DNA of 64,000 nucleotides from Sulfitobacter delicatus (lineage in GTDB: Bacteria; Pseudomonadota; Alphaproteobacteria; Rhodobacterales; Rhodobacteraceae): NCBI RefSeq assembly GCF_900102535.1, contig NZ_FNBP01000010.1, positions 62,001 to 126,000 on the forward strand. The letters are read 5' to 3'. How positions within the stretch are numbered: the first letter of the stretch is position 1; every line of letters starts with the position of its first letter. A program made the translations under genes and the position numbers. The notes beneath the pieces are model-generated. The model did not search any database. It had not been told where the DNA came from and saw nothing but the letters and a program-made list of their open reading frames with translations. Below are positions 53,073 through 61,912 of the stretch, piece after piece.

Positions 53073-53935
53073 GCGCGGCCAGCGCCGGGCAGGCGGGAAC
53101 TATGGAAAGGGACAGCGTGAAAGATCAGGCTGACAGCTATGTCACCGACGACGGCCGCACCATCGGCCCGACGGTGATGGAGATGAAGAACATCACCCTG
53201 CGTTTCGGTGGTGTGGAAGCGATCAAGGACATTTCCTTTGACATCCGCGAGGGTGAGATCCGTGCGATCATCGGGCCAAACGGGGCGGGTAAGTCCTCAA
53301 TGCTCAATGTGATCAGTGGCTTCTACGTCCCGCAAGAGGGTGAAGTTTGGTACAAGGGCGCGCAGCGTCCGCCGATGAAACCCTATCAGGTCGCGCAGCA
53401 GGGCATCGCCCGGACGTTCCAGAACATCGCGCTTTTTGAAGGCATGTCGGTGCTCGACAACGTGATGACGGGCCGTCTGACGCAGATGAAATCGGGGCTG
53501 CTGGCGCAGTCGCTGTGGAAGGGTAAGGCCGAGCGCGAAGAGGTCGAGAACCGCGAGATTGCCGAGAAGGTCATCGACTTTCTGGAAATCCAAGCGATCC
53601 GCAAGACGCCCGTGGCGCGGCTGCCCTACGGTCTGAAGAAGCGTGTTGAGCTGGCCCGCGCCTTGGCTGCCGAGCCGACGATCCTGCTGCTCGACGAGCC
53701 GATGGCGGGGATGAACGTCGAAGAGAAAGAGGACATGTCCCGCTTTATCCTCGACGTGAATGACGAGTTTGGCACCACCATCGCGCTGATTGAGCACGAT
53801 ATGGGCGTGGTCATGGACCTGTCGGACCGCGTGGTCGTGATGGATTATGGCCGCAAGATCGGTGACGGCTCGCCCCATGACGTGCGCAACAACCAAGAGG
53901 TGATCGACGCCTATCTGGGGGTGGCCCATGACTAA
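53069..53935 (+). CDS. HAAT-family ABC importer ATP-binding protein (LivG-like)
   Basis: This 288-residue ABC ATPase has Walker A GPNGAGKSS (about 70), Walker B ILLLDEPMAGMN and the LivG-type long insertion with FQNIALFEGMSVLDNV. An N-terminal extension of about 35 residues precedes the ATPase domain. The signature is LPYGLKKRVELARAL rather than LSGGQ, as usual in LivG proteins. It is coupled to the ligase gene upstream. Confidence 0.93.
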   Translation: MSAASAGQAGTMERDSVKDQADSYVTDDGRTIGPTVMEMKNITLRFGGVEAIKDISFDIREGEIRAIIGPNGAGKSSMLNVISGFYVPQEGEVWYKGAQRPPMKPYQVAQQGIARTFQNIALFEGMSVLDNVMTGRLTQMKSGLLAQSLWKGKAEREEVENREIAEKVIDFLEIQAIRKTPVARLPYGLKKRVELARALAAEPTILLLDEPMAGMNVEEKEDMSRFILDVNDEFGTTIALIEHDMGVVMDLSDRVVVMDYGRKIGDGSPHDVRNNQEVIDAYLGVAHD

Positions 53936-53988
53936 GCGCTGCACAATCACCCGCACTGACACAGCCGTTCTGACTTTGGGGAGGGCCA

Positions 53989-54981
53989 ATGATGCCTGAG
54001 CAACTGGCGTTTACAATCGAAGTCTTCATGAACGGGCTGATGGCCGGGGTGCTTTACGCGCTCGTCGCCCTTGGCTTTGTTCTGATCTACAAGGCTTCGG
54101 GCATTTTCAACTATGCCCAAGGGGTTATGGCGCTTTTTGCCGCGCTGACGCTGGTCGGGATCATGGAAGGGCAGGTGCCCTTTAGCCATCTAATCAACGC
54201 CATTCTGGGCACCGAGGTACACCACTTCGGCTGGCATGTGCCTGCCTTCCTTGCCATCGTGCTGACCATGGTGGTGATGATTGTGCTGGCCTATTGCGTG
54301 CAGCGTTTCGTGTTCCGCTACCTTGTGGGGCAAGAGCCGATCATCCTCTTCATGGCAACCATCGGTCTGGCCTATTTCCTCGAAGGCGTCGGCGACCTGA
54401 TGTGGGGGTCCGAGATCAAGACCCTCGACGTCGGTCTGCCACAGGGCATCAACGTCTGGATTGACGAGTTCACCTTCGACGCGACCGGCTATGGCTTTTT
54501 CATCGACAACCTCGACATCGTGGCCTCCATCGTCGCGGCGATCCTTGTGATCGGGCTGGTGATGTTTGCGCAATACACCAAACAGGGCCGCGCCATGCGG
54601 GCTGTGGCGGATGACCACCAGGCCGCATTGTCGGTTGGTGTCTCGCTGAACTTCATCTGGATCTTGGTCTGGTCGCTGGCGGGTTTCGTCGCGCTGGTTG
54701 CGGGCATCATGTGGGGCGCCAAATCGGGTGTGCAGTTCTCGCTGTCGCTGATCGCGCTCAAAGCGCTGCCGGTGCTGATGCTGGGCGGCTTCACCTCGAT
54801 CCCCGGCGCGATTGTCGGCGGGCTGATCATCGGTGTGGGCGAGAAACTCTTTGAATTCCTGATCGGCGCCCCCTTCCTTGGTGGCGCGACCGAGAACTGG
54901 TTCGCCTATATGCTGGCGCTGGTCTTCCTCGTCTTCCGCCCGCAGGGCCTGTTTGGGGAGAAGATCATTGAACGGGTTTGA
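53989..54981 (+). CDS. HAAT-family ABC importer permease (LivH-like)
   Basis: This 330-residue membrane protein has the LivH N-terminus (FMNGLMAGVLYALVALGFVLIYKASGIFNYAQG) and the conserved cytoplasmic loop TKQGRAMRAVADDHQAA. GGAGGG lies before the start. It forms the channel with the LivM-like partner. Confidence 0.94.
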   Translation: MMPEQLAFTIEVFMNGLMAGVLYALVALGFVLIYKASGIFNYAQGVMALFAALTLVGIMEGQVPFSHLINAILGTEVHHFGWHVPAFLAIVLTMVVMIVLAYCVQRFVFRYLVGQEPIILFMATIGLAYFLEGVGDLMWGSEIKTLDVGLPQGINVWIDEFTFDATGYGFFIDNLDIVASIVAAILVIGLVMFAQYTKQGRAMRAVADDHQAALSVGVSLNFIWILVWSLAGFVALVAGIMWGAKSGVQFSLSLIALKALPVLMLGGFTSIPGAIVGGLIIGVGEKLFEFLIGAPFLGGATENWFAYMLALVFLVFRPQGLFGEKIIERV

Positions 54982-55068
54982 TACGGGCTTTGAGCCAGGC
55001 GCGGTGCGCGACGAGCGCGCACCCTACGGGACGGTGCAAATGACTATCGCAGAAGGGAAATCTGTCTA

Positions 55069-56145
55069 ATGTTCTATCGTGAAGCGGGCGATTTCAACAC
55101 GTCCTACGCCCAAGACCAGCAGACCTTCCCGATCAAATTCGACCGGTATCGCTACTATCTGGTGCTGTTCGTCGCGATCTTTGTCATTCCTTTTATGGTC
55201 AATGACTATTGGGTGAACTCGCTGTTCCTGCCCTTCCTGATCTACGCCATCGCCGCGATCGGGCTGAACATCCTCGTGGGTTATTGCGGGCAGGTCAGCC
55301 TTGGCACTGGCGGTTTCATGGCGGTGGGGGCCTATGCCTGCTACAAGCTGATGACGGCGATGCCCGATGTCAGCATGTTCATCCACATCCTGCTCGCCGG
55401 GGTCATCACTGCCGCCGTGGGCGCGCTCTTTGGCCTGCCGTCGTTGCGGATCAAGGGTTTCTACCTCGCCGTGGCGACGCTGGCGGCGCAGTTCTTCCTT
55501 GTCTGGCTCTTCAACCGGGTGCCGTGGTTCTACAACTACTCCGCTTCGGGCCAGATCAGCGCCCCTGAGCGCGACACTTTCGGCATCCTGATCACCGGCC
55601 CCAATACCGACGCTTGGGCGACCTATATGTTCTGCCTGATCTTCACCGTGGGCTCGGCACTGGTGGCGCGCAACCTGACGCGCGGCTCGGTGGGCCGTAA
55701 ATGGATGGCGATCCGCGACATGGACATCGCGGCTGAGATCATCGGTGTGAACCCGCTGCGTGCCAAATTGACGGCTTTTGCGGTGAGTTCTTTCTTCATC
55801 GGCATCTCCGGCGCACTGTTCTTTTCGATCTATCTTGGCGCTGTCGAAGTAGGCGAAGCCTTTGGCATCCAGAAAAGCTTCTTGGTGCTCTTCATGATCA
55901 TCATCGGCGGCTTGGGCAGCATCTTTGGCAGCTTTGCCGGGGCGGCGTTCCTTGTGCTGCTGCCGGTCTTGCTCAAAATCGTGGGCGTCGACTGGCTCGG
56001 CTGGCCCACGGACATCGTGGCGCATTTGCAGCTGGTGATCGTCGGCGGGTTGATCATCATCTTCCTGATCGCAGAGCCGCATGGCCTCGCCCAACTCTGG
56101 CGCGTTGCCAAAGAGAAACTGAGATTGTGGCCCTTCCCGCACTAA
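55069..56145 (+). CDS. HAAT-family ABC importer permease (LivM-like)
   Basis: This 358-residue membrane protein has LivM features (IAAIGLNILVGYCGQVSLG, GRKWMAIRDMDIAAEIIGVN, and FGIQKSFLVLFMIIIGGLGS). It begins with a soluble N-terminal stretch of about 25 residues. It lies 87 bp after the LivH-like gene. Confidence 0.94.
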   Translation: MFYREAGDFNTSYAQDQQTFPIKFDRYRYYLVLFVAIFVIPFMVNDYWVNSLFLPFLIYAIAAIGLNILVGYCGQVSLGTGGFMAVGAYACYKLMTAMPDVSMFIHILLAGVITAAVGALFGLPSLRIKGFYLAVATLAAQFFLVWLFNRVPWFYNYSASGQISAPERDTFGILITGPNTDAWATYMFCLIFTVGSALVARNLTRGSVGRKWMAIRDMDIAAEIIGVNPLRAKLTAFAVSSFFIGISGALFFSIYLGAVEVGEAFGIQKSFLVLFMIIIGGLGSIFGSFAGAAFLVLLPVLLKIVGVDWLGWPTDIVAHLQLVIVGGLIIIFLIAEPHGLAQLWRVAKEKLRLWPFPH

Positions 56146-56225
56146 GCGGGGGCCATAAGAATTGAGGCGGGGGGAGGAAACCCGGCCCATAACCCAAGTC
56201 GGACAATCCAAGGGAGGAAACACCG

Positions 56226-57506
56226 ATGAAATATAAACTGGGAACACTGGCCGTCGCAGGCCTGATGGCCGCAAGCCCCGTGATGGCAGACCTTGTCTTT
56301 CCATCGCTGAGCTACCGCACCGGGCCGTATGCCGCAGGGGGCATCCCCTTTGCTGACGGCTATGCCGATTACTTCACGCTGCTGAACGAGCGTGACGGCG
56401 GCATCGGCGGCGAGACCATCCGCGTGCCGGAATGCGAAACCGCCTATAACACCGAAAAAGGTGTGGAATGCTACGAGTCGACCAAGGGCGAAGGCGCGTT
56501 GGTTTATCAGCCGCTCTCGACCGGCATCACTTACCAGTTGATTCCCAAAGTCACTGCCGATGACATTCCGATGCTGACCTCCGGTCTGGGCCGTACTTCG
56601 GCCAAGAACGGCAATGTCTTCAGCCATGTATTCAACTTCCCGGCCAACTACTGGGATGGCGCTTCGGTCGCGATCAAGCACATCATGGAGCAGGAGGGCG
56701 GCAGCCTTGAGGGCAAGAAGATCGCCCTCGTGTACCACAACTCTGCCTATGGCAAGGAGCCGATCCGCACCCTGCAAGAGCTGAGCGAAAAGCACGGTTT
56801 CGAGCTGAAAGAAGTGCCTGTCGACCACCCCGGTCAGGAGCAGAAGTCCCAGTGGCTGCAAATCCGCCGCGACAAGCCTGACTATGTCATCATGTATGGC
56901 TGGGGCGTCATGAACCAGGTTGCGGTTCAGGAAGCTGCGAACATCCGTTTCCCGATGGACAAGTTCATCGGCATCTGGTGGTCCGGTTCCGAAAACGACG
57001 TTCTGTCGGCAGGTGCCAAGGCTGACGGCTACAAGGCGCTGACCTTCCACAACGTTGGCTCCGACTATCCGCTCTATGACGATCTGAAAAAACACGTCAT
57101 CGACACGGGCAAGACCGCAGGCGCAGGCGACCAGGTTGGCACGGTGCTTTATAACCGTGGTATCTATGCCGCGATGCTGGTGGCCGAAGCTGCCCGCACC
57201 GCGCAGGAAATCCACGGTGTGACCGACATCACCGGCGGCCAGATGCGCGACGGGATGGAGCAGCTTGAGATCACCGAAGAGAAGATGGCGGCCCTCGGCC
57301 TGCCGGACTTCGGCCCCGAGTTCTCTGTCTCCTGTGACAACCACGGTGGTGAGGGCTTTGTGGCCGTGACCCAGTGGGATGCGGAAGCCAAGGAATGGAA
57401 CCTCGTCTCGGACTTTATGCAGTCCGACCAAGACGTGATCCAGCCGTTGATCGACGAAGACAGCAAAGCCTACGCGGATGAAAACGCCATCGAAGGCAAC
57501 TGCTAA
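56226..57506 (+). CDS. HAAT-family ABC importer substrate-binding protein
   Basis: This 426-residue exported protein has a signal peptide cleaved after VMA (residue 21) and a type I periplasmic-binding fold (YRTGPYAAGGIPFADGYADY, KIALVYHNSAYGKEPI). It is larger than LivJ/K (about 350), as is usual for members that bind aromatic or other non-amino-acid ligands. The strong GGGAGG ribosome-binding site and the hairpin after the gene suggest high expression. The ligand is unknown; association with two CoA ligases points to a carboxylic acid. Confidence 0.9.
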   Translation: MKYKLGTLAVAGLMAASPVMADLVFPSLSYRTGPYAAGGIPFADGYADYFTLLNERDGGIGGETIRVPECETAYNTEKGVECYESTKGEGALVYQPLSTGITYQLIPKVTADDIPMLTSGLGRTSAKNGNVFSHVFNFPANYWDGASVAIKHIMEQEGGSLEGKKIALVYHNSAYGKEPIRTLQELSEKHGFELKEVPVDHPGQEQKSQWLQIRRDKPDYVIMYGWGVMNQVAVQEAANIRFPMDKFIGIWWSGSENDVLSAGAKADGYKALTFHNVGSDYPLYDDLKKHVIDTGKTAGAGDQVGTVLYNRGIYAAMLVAEAARTAQEIHGVTDITGGQMRDGMEQLEITEEKMAALGLPDFGPEFSVSCDNHGGEGFVAVTQWDAEAKEWNLVSDFMQSDQDVIQPLIDEDSKAYADENAIEGNC

Positions 57507-57516
57507 GACCCCTGCT

Positions 57517-57544
57517 CCCGGCTGCCCCTCATTGGGTGGCCGGG
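57517..57544 (+). promoter_or_regulatory. Intercistronic stem-loop after the binding-protein gene
   Basis: Arms CCCGGCTGCCC and GGGTGGCCGGG (11 positions, two non-Watson-Crick) lie between the substrate-binding protein gene and the next ATPase gene. There is no T-tract. This is the usual position for an mRNA-stabilising or attenuating structure giving excess binding protein. Confidence 0.5.
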
Positions 57545-57577
57545 GACTTACCTAAGCCCCAAGAAAGGTCCTTCCCC

Positions 57578-58414
57578 ATGCTGGATGCTGCCAACACCAA
57601 TGACGTCGCAGTCGAAAACCTGCTTGAGGTCAACAATATCGAGGTGATCTACAACCACGTCATCCTCGTGCTGAAGGGCGTCAGCCTGAACGTGCCCAAA
57701 GGCGGCATCACCGCGCTTCTGGGCGGCAACGGCGCGGGCAAGACGACGACGCTCAAGGCAATCTCCGGCCTGCTGGCCTCAGAGCGCGGCGAGGTCACCA
57801 AGGGTTCGATCAAGTATCGCAACAGCCCGATTCAGCACCAAGACCCTGCGGAGACCGTGAAAAAGGGTGTCGTGCAGGTCATGGAAGGCCGCCACTGTTT
57901 TGAGCACCTCACCATCGAAGAGAACCTGCTGACGGGCGCCTATACTCGCGCCGACGGCAATGCCGCGATCCAGCGTGATCTTGAGATGGTTTATGATTAT
58001 TTCCCCCGCCTGAAAGAGCGCCGCCGTTCGCAGGCCGGCTATACCTCGGGCGGTGAGCAGCAGATGTGCGCCATTGGCCGCGCGTTGATGTCCCGGCCCG
58101 AGACGATCCTCTTGGACGAGCCCTCGATGGGTCTGGCCCCGCAGCTTGTTGAGCAGATTTTCGAGATCGTGAAATCGGTGAACGAGAAGGAAGGCGTGAC
58201 CTTCCTGCTGGCCGAGCAGAACACCAACGTGGCCCTGCGTTTCGCGCATTACGGCTACATTCTGGAATCGGGCCGCGTGGTGATGGACGGCCCCGCCAAG
58301 GACCTGCGCGAGAACCAAGACGTCAAAGAATTCTACCTCGGCATGTCCGACGAAGGCCGCAAGAGCTTCCGCGACGTGCGCAGCTACCGCCGCCGCAAAC
58401 GCTGGCTGAGCTAA
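57578..58414 (+). CDS. HAAT-family ABC importer ATP-binding protein (LivF-like)
   Basis: This 278-residue ABC ATPase has Walker A GGNGAGKTT, signature TSGGEQQM, Walker B TILLDEPSMGLAP and the LivF-type QVMEGRHCFEHLTIEENLL segment. The ATG at 57578 (MLDAANTND) is chosen over an open frame from 57536. It completes the five-component importer. Confidence 0.93.
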   Translation: MLDAANTNDVAVENLLEVNNIEVIYNHVILVLKGVSLNVPKGGITALLGGNGAGKTTTLKAISGLLASERGEVTKGSIKYRNSPIQHQDPAETVKKGVVQVMEGRHCFEHLTIEENLLTGAYTRADGNAAIQRDLEMVYDYFPRLKERRRSQAGYTSGGEQQMCAIGRALMSRPETILLDEPSMGLAPQLVEQIFEIVKSVNEKEGVTFLLAEQNTNVALRFAHYGYILESGRVVMDGPAKDLRENQDVKEFYLGMSDEGRKSFRDVRSYRRRKRWLS

Positions 58415-58500
58415 CCGCCCGAGACCGACAAAGACCAAAGATGCGAGATCGAGCGGGCCTATGCCCTCTCCAGTCTTGCCATAGCAGGAAAGTGACAGGG

Positions 58501-59727
58501 ATGCTGACCAAGCCCCATTTCGACGATCTGGAAACCCGCAGCGCCGAGGCGCGTGCCGCTGATCTGGCAAAGGCATTGCCCGAGCAGATCGCCCGCGCAC
58601 AGGCTTTGCCGGGCTATGGCGAGACGCTCAAGGGCGTGGATGCGGCACAGATCACTTCCGCTATGGCGCTGGCCGATCTGCCGGTCTTGCGCAAATCGAA
58701 GCTAGGCAAGGCGCAGGCGGGCCACGCCCCCTTTGGCGGCTTCACCACCAAGCCGGTGACCGAGTTCTCCCATGTCTTCCAATCCCCCGGCCCGATCTAT
58801 GAGCCGTCGAGCAACGCGCCCGATTGGTGGCGCATGGGGCGTTTCCTGCATGCGGCGGGCATCGGCGCGGGCGACGTGGTGCACAACTGCTTTGGCTACC
58901 ACCTGACCCCTGCGGGCATGATCTTTGAGTCCGGCGCGCGGGCCGTGGGGGCCACCGTGCTGCCCGCTGGCACCGGCCAGACCGAGCTTCAGGTCACCGC
59001 TGCGCGGGATGTGGGATCGACCGCCTATGCGGGCACGCCGGATTACCTCAAGGTGATTTTGGAAAAAGCCGACGCCATGGGGGTCGAGTTGAAGATCACC
59101 AAGGCCGCCGTCGGCGGCGGTGCGCTGTTCCCCAGTCTGCGCGCCTATTACCAAGAGCGCGGCATCACCTGCCTGCAATCCTACGCCACGGCTGATCTGG
59201 GCAATATCGCTTATGAAAGCCCGGCGATGGAGGGGTTGATCGTTGACGAGAAGGTCATTGTCGAGATCGTCACTCCCGGCACCGGCATTCCGGTCGCCCC
59301 CGGTGAAGTCGGTGAAGTTGTTGTGACCACGTTGAACCCCGACTACCCGCTGATCCGCTTTGCCACCGGCGATCTGAGTGCGGTCCTCGAAGGCGAAAGC
59401 CCCTGTGGCCGCACCAACATGCGCATCAAAGGCTGGATGGGCCGCGCCGATCAAACCACCAAGATCAAAGGCATGTTTGTTCGCCCCGAACAGGTGGCGG
59501 CCCTGGTCGCGCAGCACGACGAGATCGAAAAGGCCCGCGTCATCGCCAGCCGCGAGGGCGAGGCGGATGTGATGACGGTGCAGATAGAAACCACGGGCGC
59601 GGACAAGGACAGCTACGCGCAATCCGTGGCCGATCTCTTGAAACTCAAGGGTCGCGTCGAACTGGTCTCCCCCGGTTCTTTGCCCCGCGACGGTTTGGTG
59701 ATTGAGGACCAGCGCAGCTACGACTGA
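58501..59727 (+). CDS. Phenylacetate-CoA ligase family protein (PaaK-like)
   Basis: This 408-residue adenylate-forming enzyme of the PaaK branch has HVFQSPGPIYEPSSNAPDWW in place of the usual phosphate-binding loop, then YAGTPDYLK and GEVGEVVVTTLNPDYPLIRFATGDLS. PaaK family enzymes activate aryl or aryl-acetic acids to CoA thioesters. It is the second ligase flanking the importer. The ATG at 58501 follows AGGAAAGTGACAGGG. The aromatic substrate is inferred only from the family. Confidence 0.87.
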   Translation: MLTKPHFDDLETRSAEARAADLAKALPEQIARAQALPGYGETLKGVDAAQITSAMALADLPVLRKSKLGKAQAGHAPFGGFTTKPVTEFSHVFQSPGPIYEPSSNAPDWWRMGRFLHAAGIGAGDVVHNCFGYHLTPAGMIFESGARAVGATVLPAGTGQTELQVTAARDVGSTAYAGTPDYLKVILEKADAMGVELKITKAAVGGGALFPSLRAYYQERGITCLQSYATADLGNIAYESPAMEGLIVDEKVIVEIVTPGTGIPVAPGEVGEVVVTTLNPDYPLIRFATGDLSAVLEGESPCGRTNMRIKGWMGRADQTTKIKGMFVRPEQVAALVAQHDEIEKARVIASREGEADVMTVQIETTGADKDSYAQSVADLLKLKGRVELVSPGSLPRDGLVIEDQRSYD

Positions 59728-59763
59728 GGCGCTACGTCGCGCCCTCTGGCATTTCCGAGTGAA

Positions 59764-61452
59764 ATGGTCGAAATAGGGTCTATGACGCTGAACGCTGCCC
59801 CCACCGACACCACCCAACCGCCCCGCGCCCGCGACGGGCTGCGCGCCCTCTCTGCCGTGGCGCTGACCGTGGCCACCTGCTGCGCGCTGCCGATGCTGGC
59901 CGTGCTGATCGCTGCGCTGAGCGGCGGGACGGAGACGGTGCAGCATCTGATTGAGACGGTGCTGGGCCGCTATACGGTCACGACGCTCTTGCTGGTGCTG
60001 CTGGTCTCGGCGGGCACCTTTGCTATCGGAGTCGGCGCGGCTTGGCTGGTCACCATGACCCGCTTTCCCGGCGCCAAGGTCTTGGAGATCGCACTGGTCC
60101 TGCCGCTGGCCTTTCCGGCCTATGTGCTGGCCTATGCCTATACCCATGTGCTGGATCACCCCGGCATTGTCCAAGCGACCCTGCGCGATGTGACGGGCTG
60201 GGGGCCGCGTGAGTATTGGTTCCCCGAGATCCGCTCACTTGGTGGCGCTGCCGCGATGCTGGTGTTGGTGCTTTATCCTTACGTCTACCTGCTCGCCCGC
60301 GCCGCGTTTTTGCAGCAAAGCGGCACGACCTTTTTGGCCGCGCGCGCCCTTGGCTCCAGCGCTTGGGCCGCATTTTTCAAAGTCAGCCTGCCGCTCGCCC
60401 GCCCCGCCATCGCGGGCGGCGTCTTGCTGGCGGTGATGGAGACCATCGCGGATTTCGGCACCGTGGCCTATTTCGGCGTCCAAACCTTTGCCACAGGCAT
60501 CTACACCAGTTGGTTTTCGATGTTCGACCGCGCCGCCGCCGCGCAGCTGGCGCTGTGTCTGCTGAGCTTTGCGCTGCTGCTGGCGATGCTGGAGCGGGCG
60601 CAACGGGGCAAGGCGAAATACCATGACCCGGCCCGGCGGACGCAGTCGGCACCGCCTTCGGAGTTGAAAGGCTGGCAAGCGGCGGCGGCGATCGTGCTCT
60701 GCGGCGTGCCGGTACTCTTTGGCGCGGTGCTGCCGGTGGTTATTCTGGTGACGATGGGGATGGAGTCGGAGCAAAGCCTGTTTAGCCCGCGCTACCTTGG
60801 GTTCATGCGCAATTCGGTGACGTTGGCAGGCGTGGCGGCGGTGTTGACGGTTTTGGCGGCGATCAGCGTTGGGTTCTTTCGGCGGCTGCGGCCCGGGCGG
60901 GTCTCGCAGAGTGCGGCTTACGTGGCGCGGTTGGGCTATGCGGTGCCGGGCGGGGTGATTGCCGTGGGCCTGCTGGTGCCCTTCGCGGCCTTTGACAATG
61001 CGCTGGATGCTTGGATGCGCGAGACGTTTGATATCTCCACCGGGTTGCTGATCACCGGATCGATCTGGCTGTTGGTGCTGGCTTATCTGGTGCGCTTTTT
61101 GGCGGCGGCGCTTGGTGCGTATGAGGGCGGGCAGTCGATGGTGCATGCCAATATGGACGCCGCCGCCCGGTCGCTGGGGCAGACGCCTTTGGGGACGTTG
61201 CGGCGGGTGCACCTGCCGATCCTTGCGCCGAGTTTGCTGACGGCGCTGTTGATCGTTTTTGTCGATGTGATGAAGGAACTGCCCGCGACACTGATCATGC
61301 GGCCGTTTAACTATGATACGCTGGCGGTGCAGGCCTATCGGTTGGCGAGTGATGAGCGGCTGAATGGGGCGGCGGTGCCGAGTTTGGTGATCGTGGCGAT
61401 GGGGCTGCTGCCGGTGATCCTGATCTGTCGGCAGGTGGGGCGTCAGCGGTAG
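59764..61452 (+). CDS. fbpB: Fe(III) ABC transporter permease, two-domain (FbpB/SfuB type)
   Basis: This 562-residue protein has about 12 membrane helices formed by two homologous permease halves, each with an EAA-type loop (AARALGSSAWAAFFKVSLPLARPAI and AARSLGQTPLGTLRRVHLPILAPSL). This is the fused permease of FbpABC-type iron uptake. The matching binding protein is the convergent gene 460 bp downstream. No ATPase (FbpC) is in the window. The start could also be the ATG at 59782. Confidence 0.92.
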   Translation: MVEIGSMTLNAAPTDTTQPPRARDGLRALSAVALTVATCCALPMLAVLIAALSGGTETVQHLIETVLGRYTVTTLLLVLLVSAGTFAIGVGAAWLVTMTRFPGAKVLEIALVLPLAFPAYVLAYAYTHVLDHPGIVQATLRDVTGWGPREYWFPEIRSLGGAAAMLVLVLYPYVYLLARAAFLQQSGTTFLAARALGSSAWAAFFKVSLPLARPAIAGGVLLAVMETIADFGTVAYFGVQTFATGIYTSWFSMFDRAAAAQLALCLLSFALLLAMLERAQRGKAKYHDPARRTQSAPPSELKGWQAAAAIVLCGVPVLFGAVLPVVILVTMGMESEQSLFSPRYLGFMRNSVTLAGVAAVLTVLAAISVGFFRRLRPGRVSQSAAYVARLGYAVPGGVIAVGLLVPFAAFDNALDAWMRETFDISTGLLITGSIWLLVLAYLVRFLAAALGAYEGGQSMVHANMDAAARSLGQTPLGTLRRVHLPILAPSLLTALLIVFVDVMKELPATLIMRPFNYDTLAVQAYRLASDERLNGAAVPSLVIVAMGLLPVILICRQVGRQR

Positions 61453-61860
61453 AGACGAGGGCCAGCGCTTGCCCTTGGGGTGGCGATCCTTACGCTGCTT
61501 CGTGCCCCTTTCATGGTGCAGCCTTGGCGCGAATTTTCTGACTTCCACCAAGCTTCACCAAATCGTCTCCCCGTCGCACCAAAGGTGCACCATTATTGTT
61601 CGGCACGCCTTTGGCGTGACGGGACGGGCAGGCGATGGCCCGGCGCCTGCGGCTTGATTCCGGGCTGGGGTGGCATTGGTAGCTAGCGTTGAGGGCAGCG
61701 CCCTCCCTGGTGGGCGATCGTAAGTTCAATTTTCGAAATGATATCAGCAAAGGACGCTAGTGCTGCGTTATGAGGCGACGTTGCAAAATCGCCCTCCGGG
61801 GGGAGGGAGGGCGATGCCTGTGGTGCCCACGGGCGGGGCGCTCGATAGAAACCGCAGCGC
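61453..61860. other. Hairpin-rich non-coding spacer between fbpB and fbpA
   Basis: I find no credible gene, no remnant of an FbpC ATPase and no transposon ends. The stretch holds several short inverted repeats: 61576-61588 (GCACC/GGTGC), 61604-61618 (CACGCC/GGCGTG), 61691-61705 (GAGGGC/GCCCTC) and 61788-61815 (ATCGCCCT/AGGGCGAT). Some may terminate fbpB, although none has a T-tract. Confidence 0.6.
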
Positions 61861-61865
61861 AAAAA

Positions 61866-61891
61866 AAAGGCGGACCCGAAGGTCCGCCTTT
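61866..61891 (-). terminator. Terminator of fbpA
   Basis: On the minus strand there is an 11-bp perfect stem (AAAGGCGGACC) closed by a TTCG tetraloop and followed by a run of T. It lies 21 bp past the fbpA stop. Confidence 0.93.
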
Positions 61892-61912
61892 CACATCATT
61901 CGCTAGCAGGAA

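Noticed and set aside
61453-61860. Degenerate transposon or fbpC relic between fbpB and fbpA
   Set aside because: Frames here show no ATPase motifs, no transposase motifs and no flanking target duplication; only short hairpins are visible.
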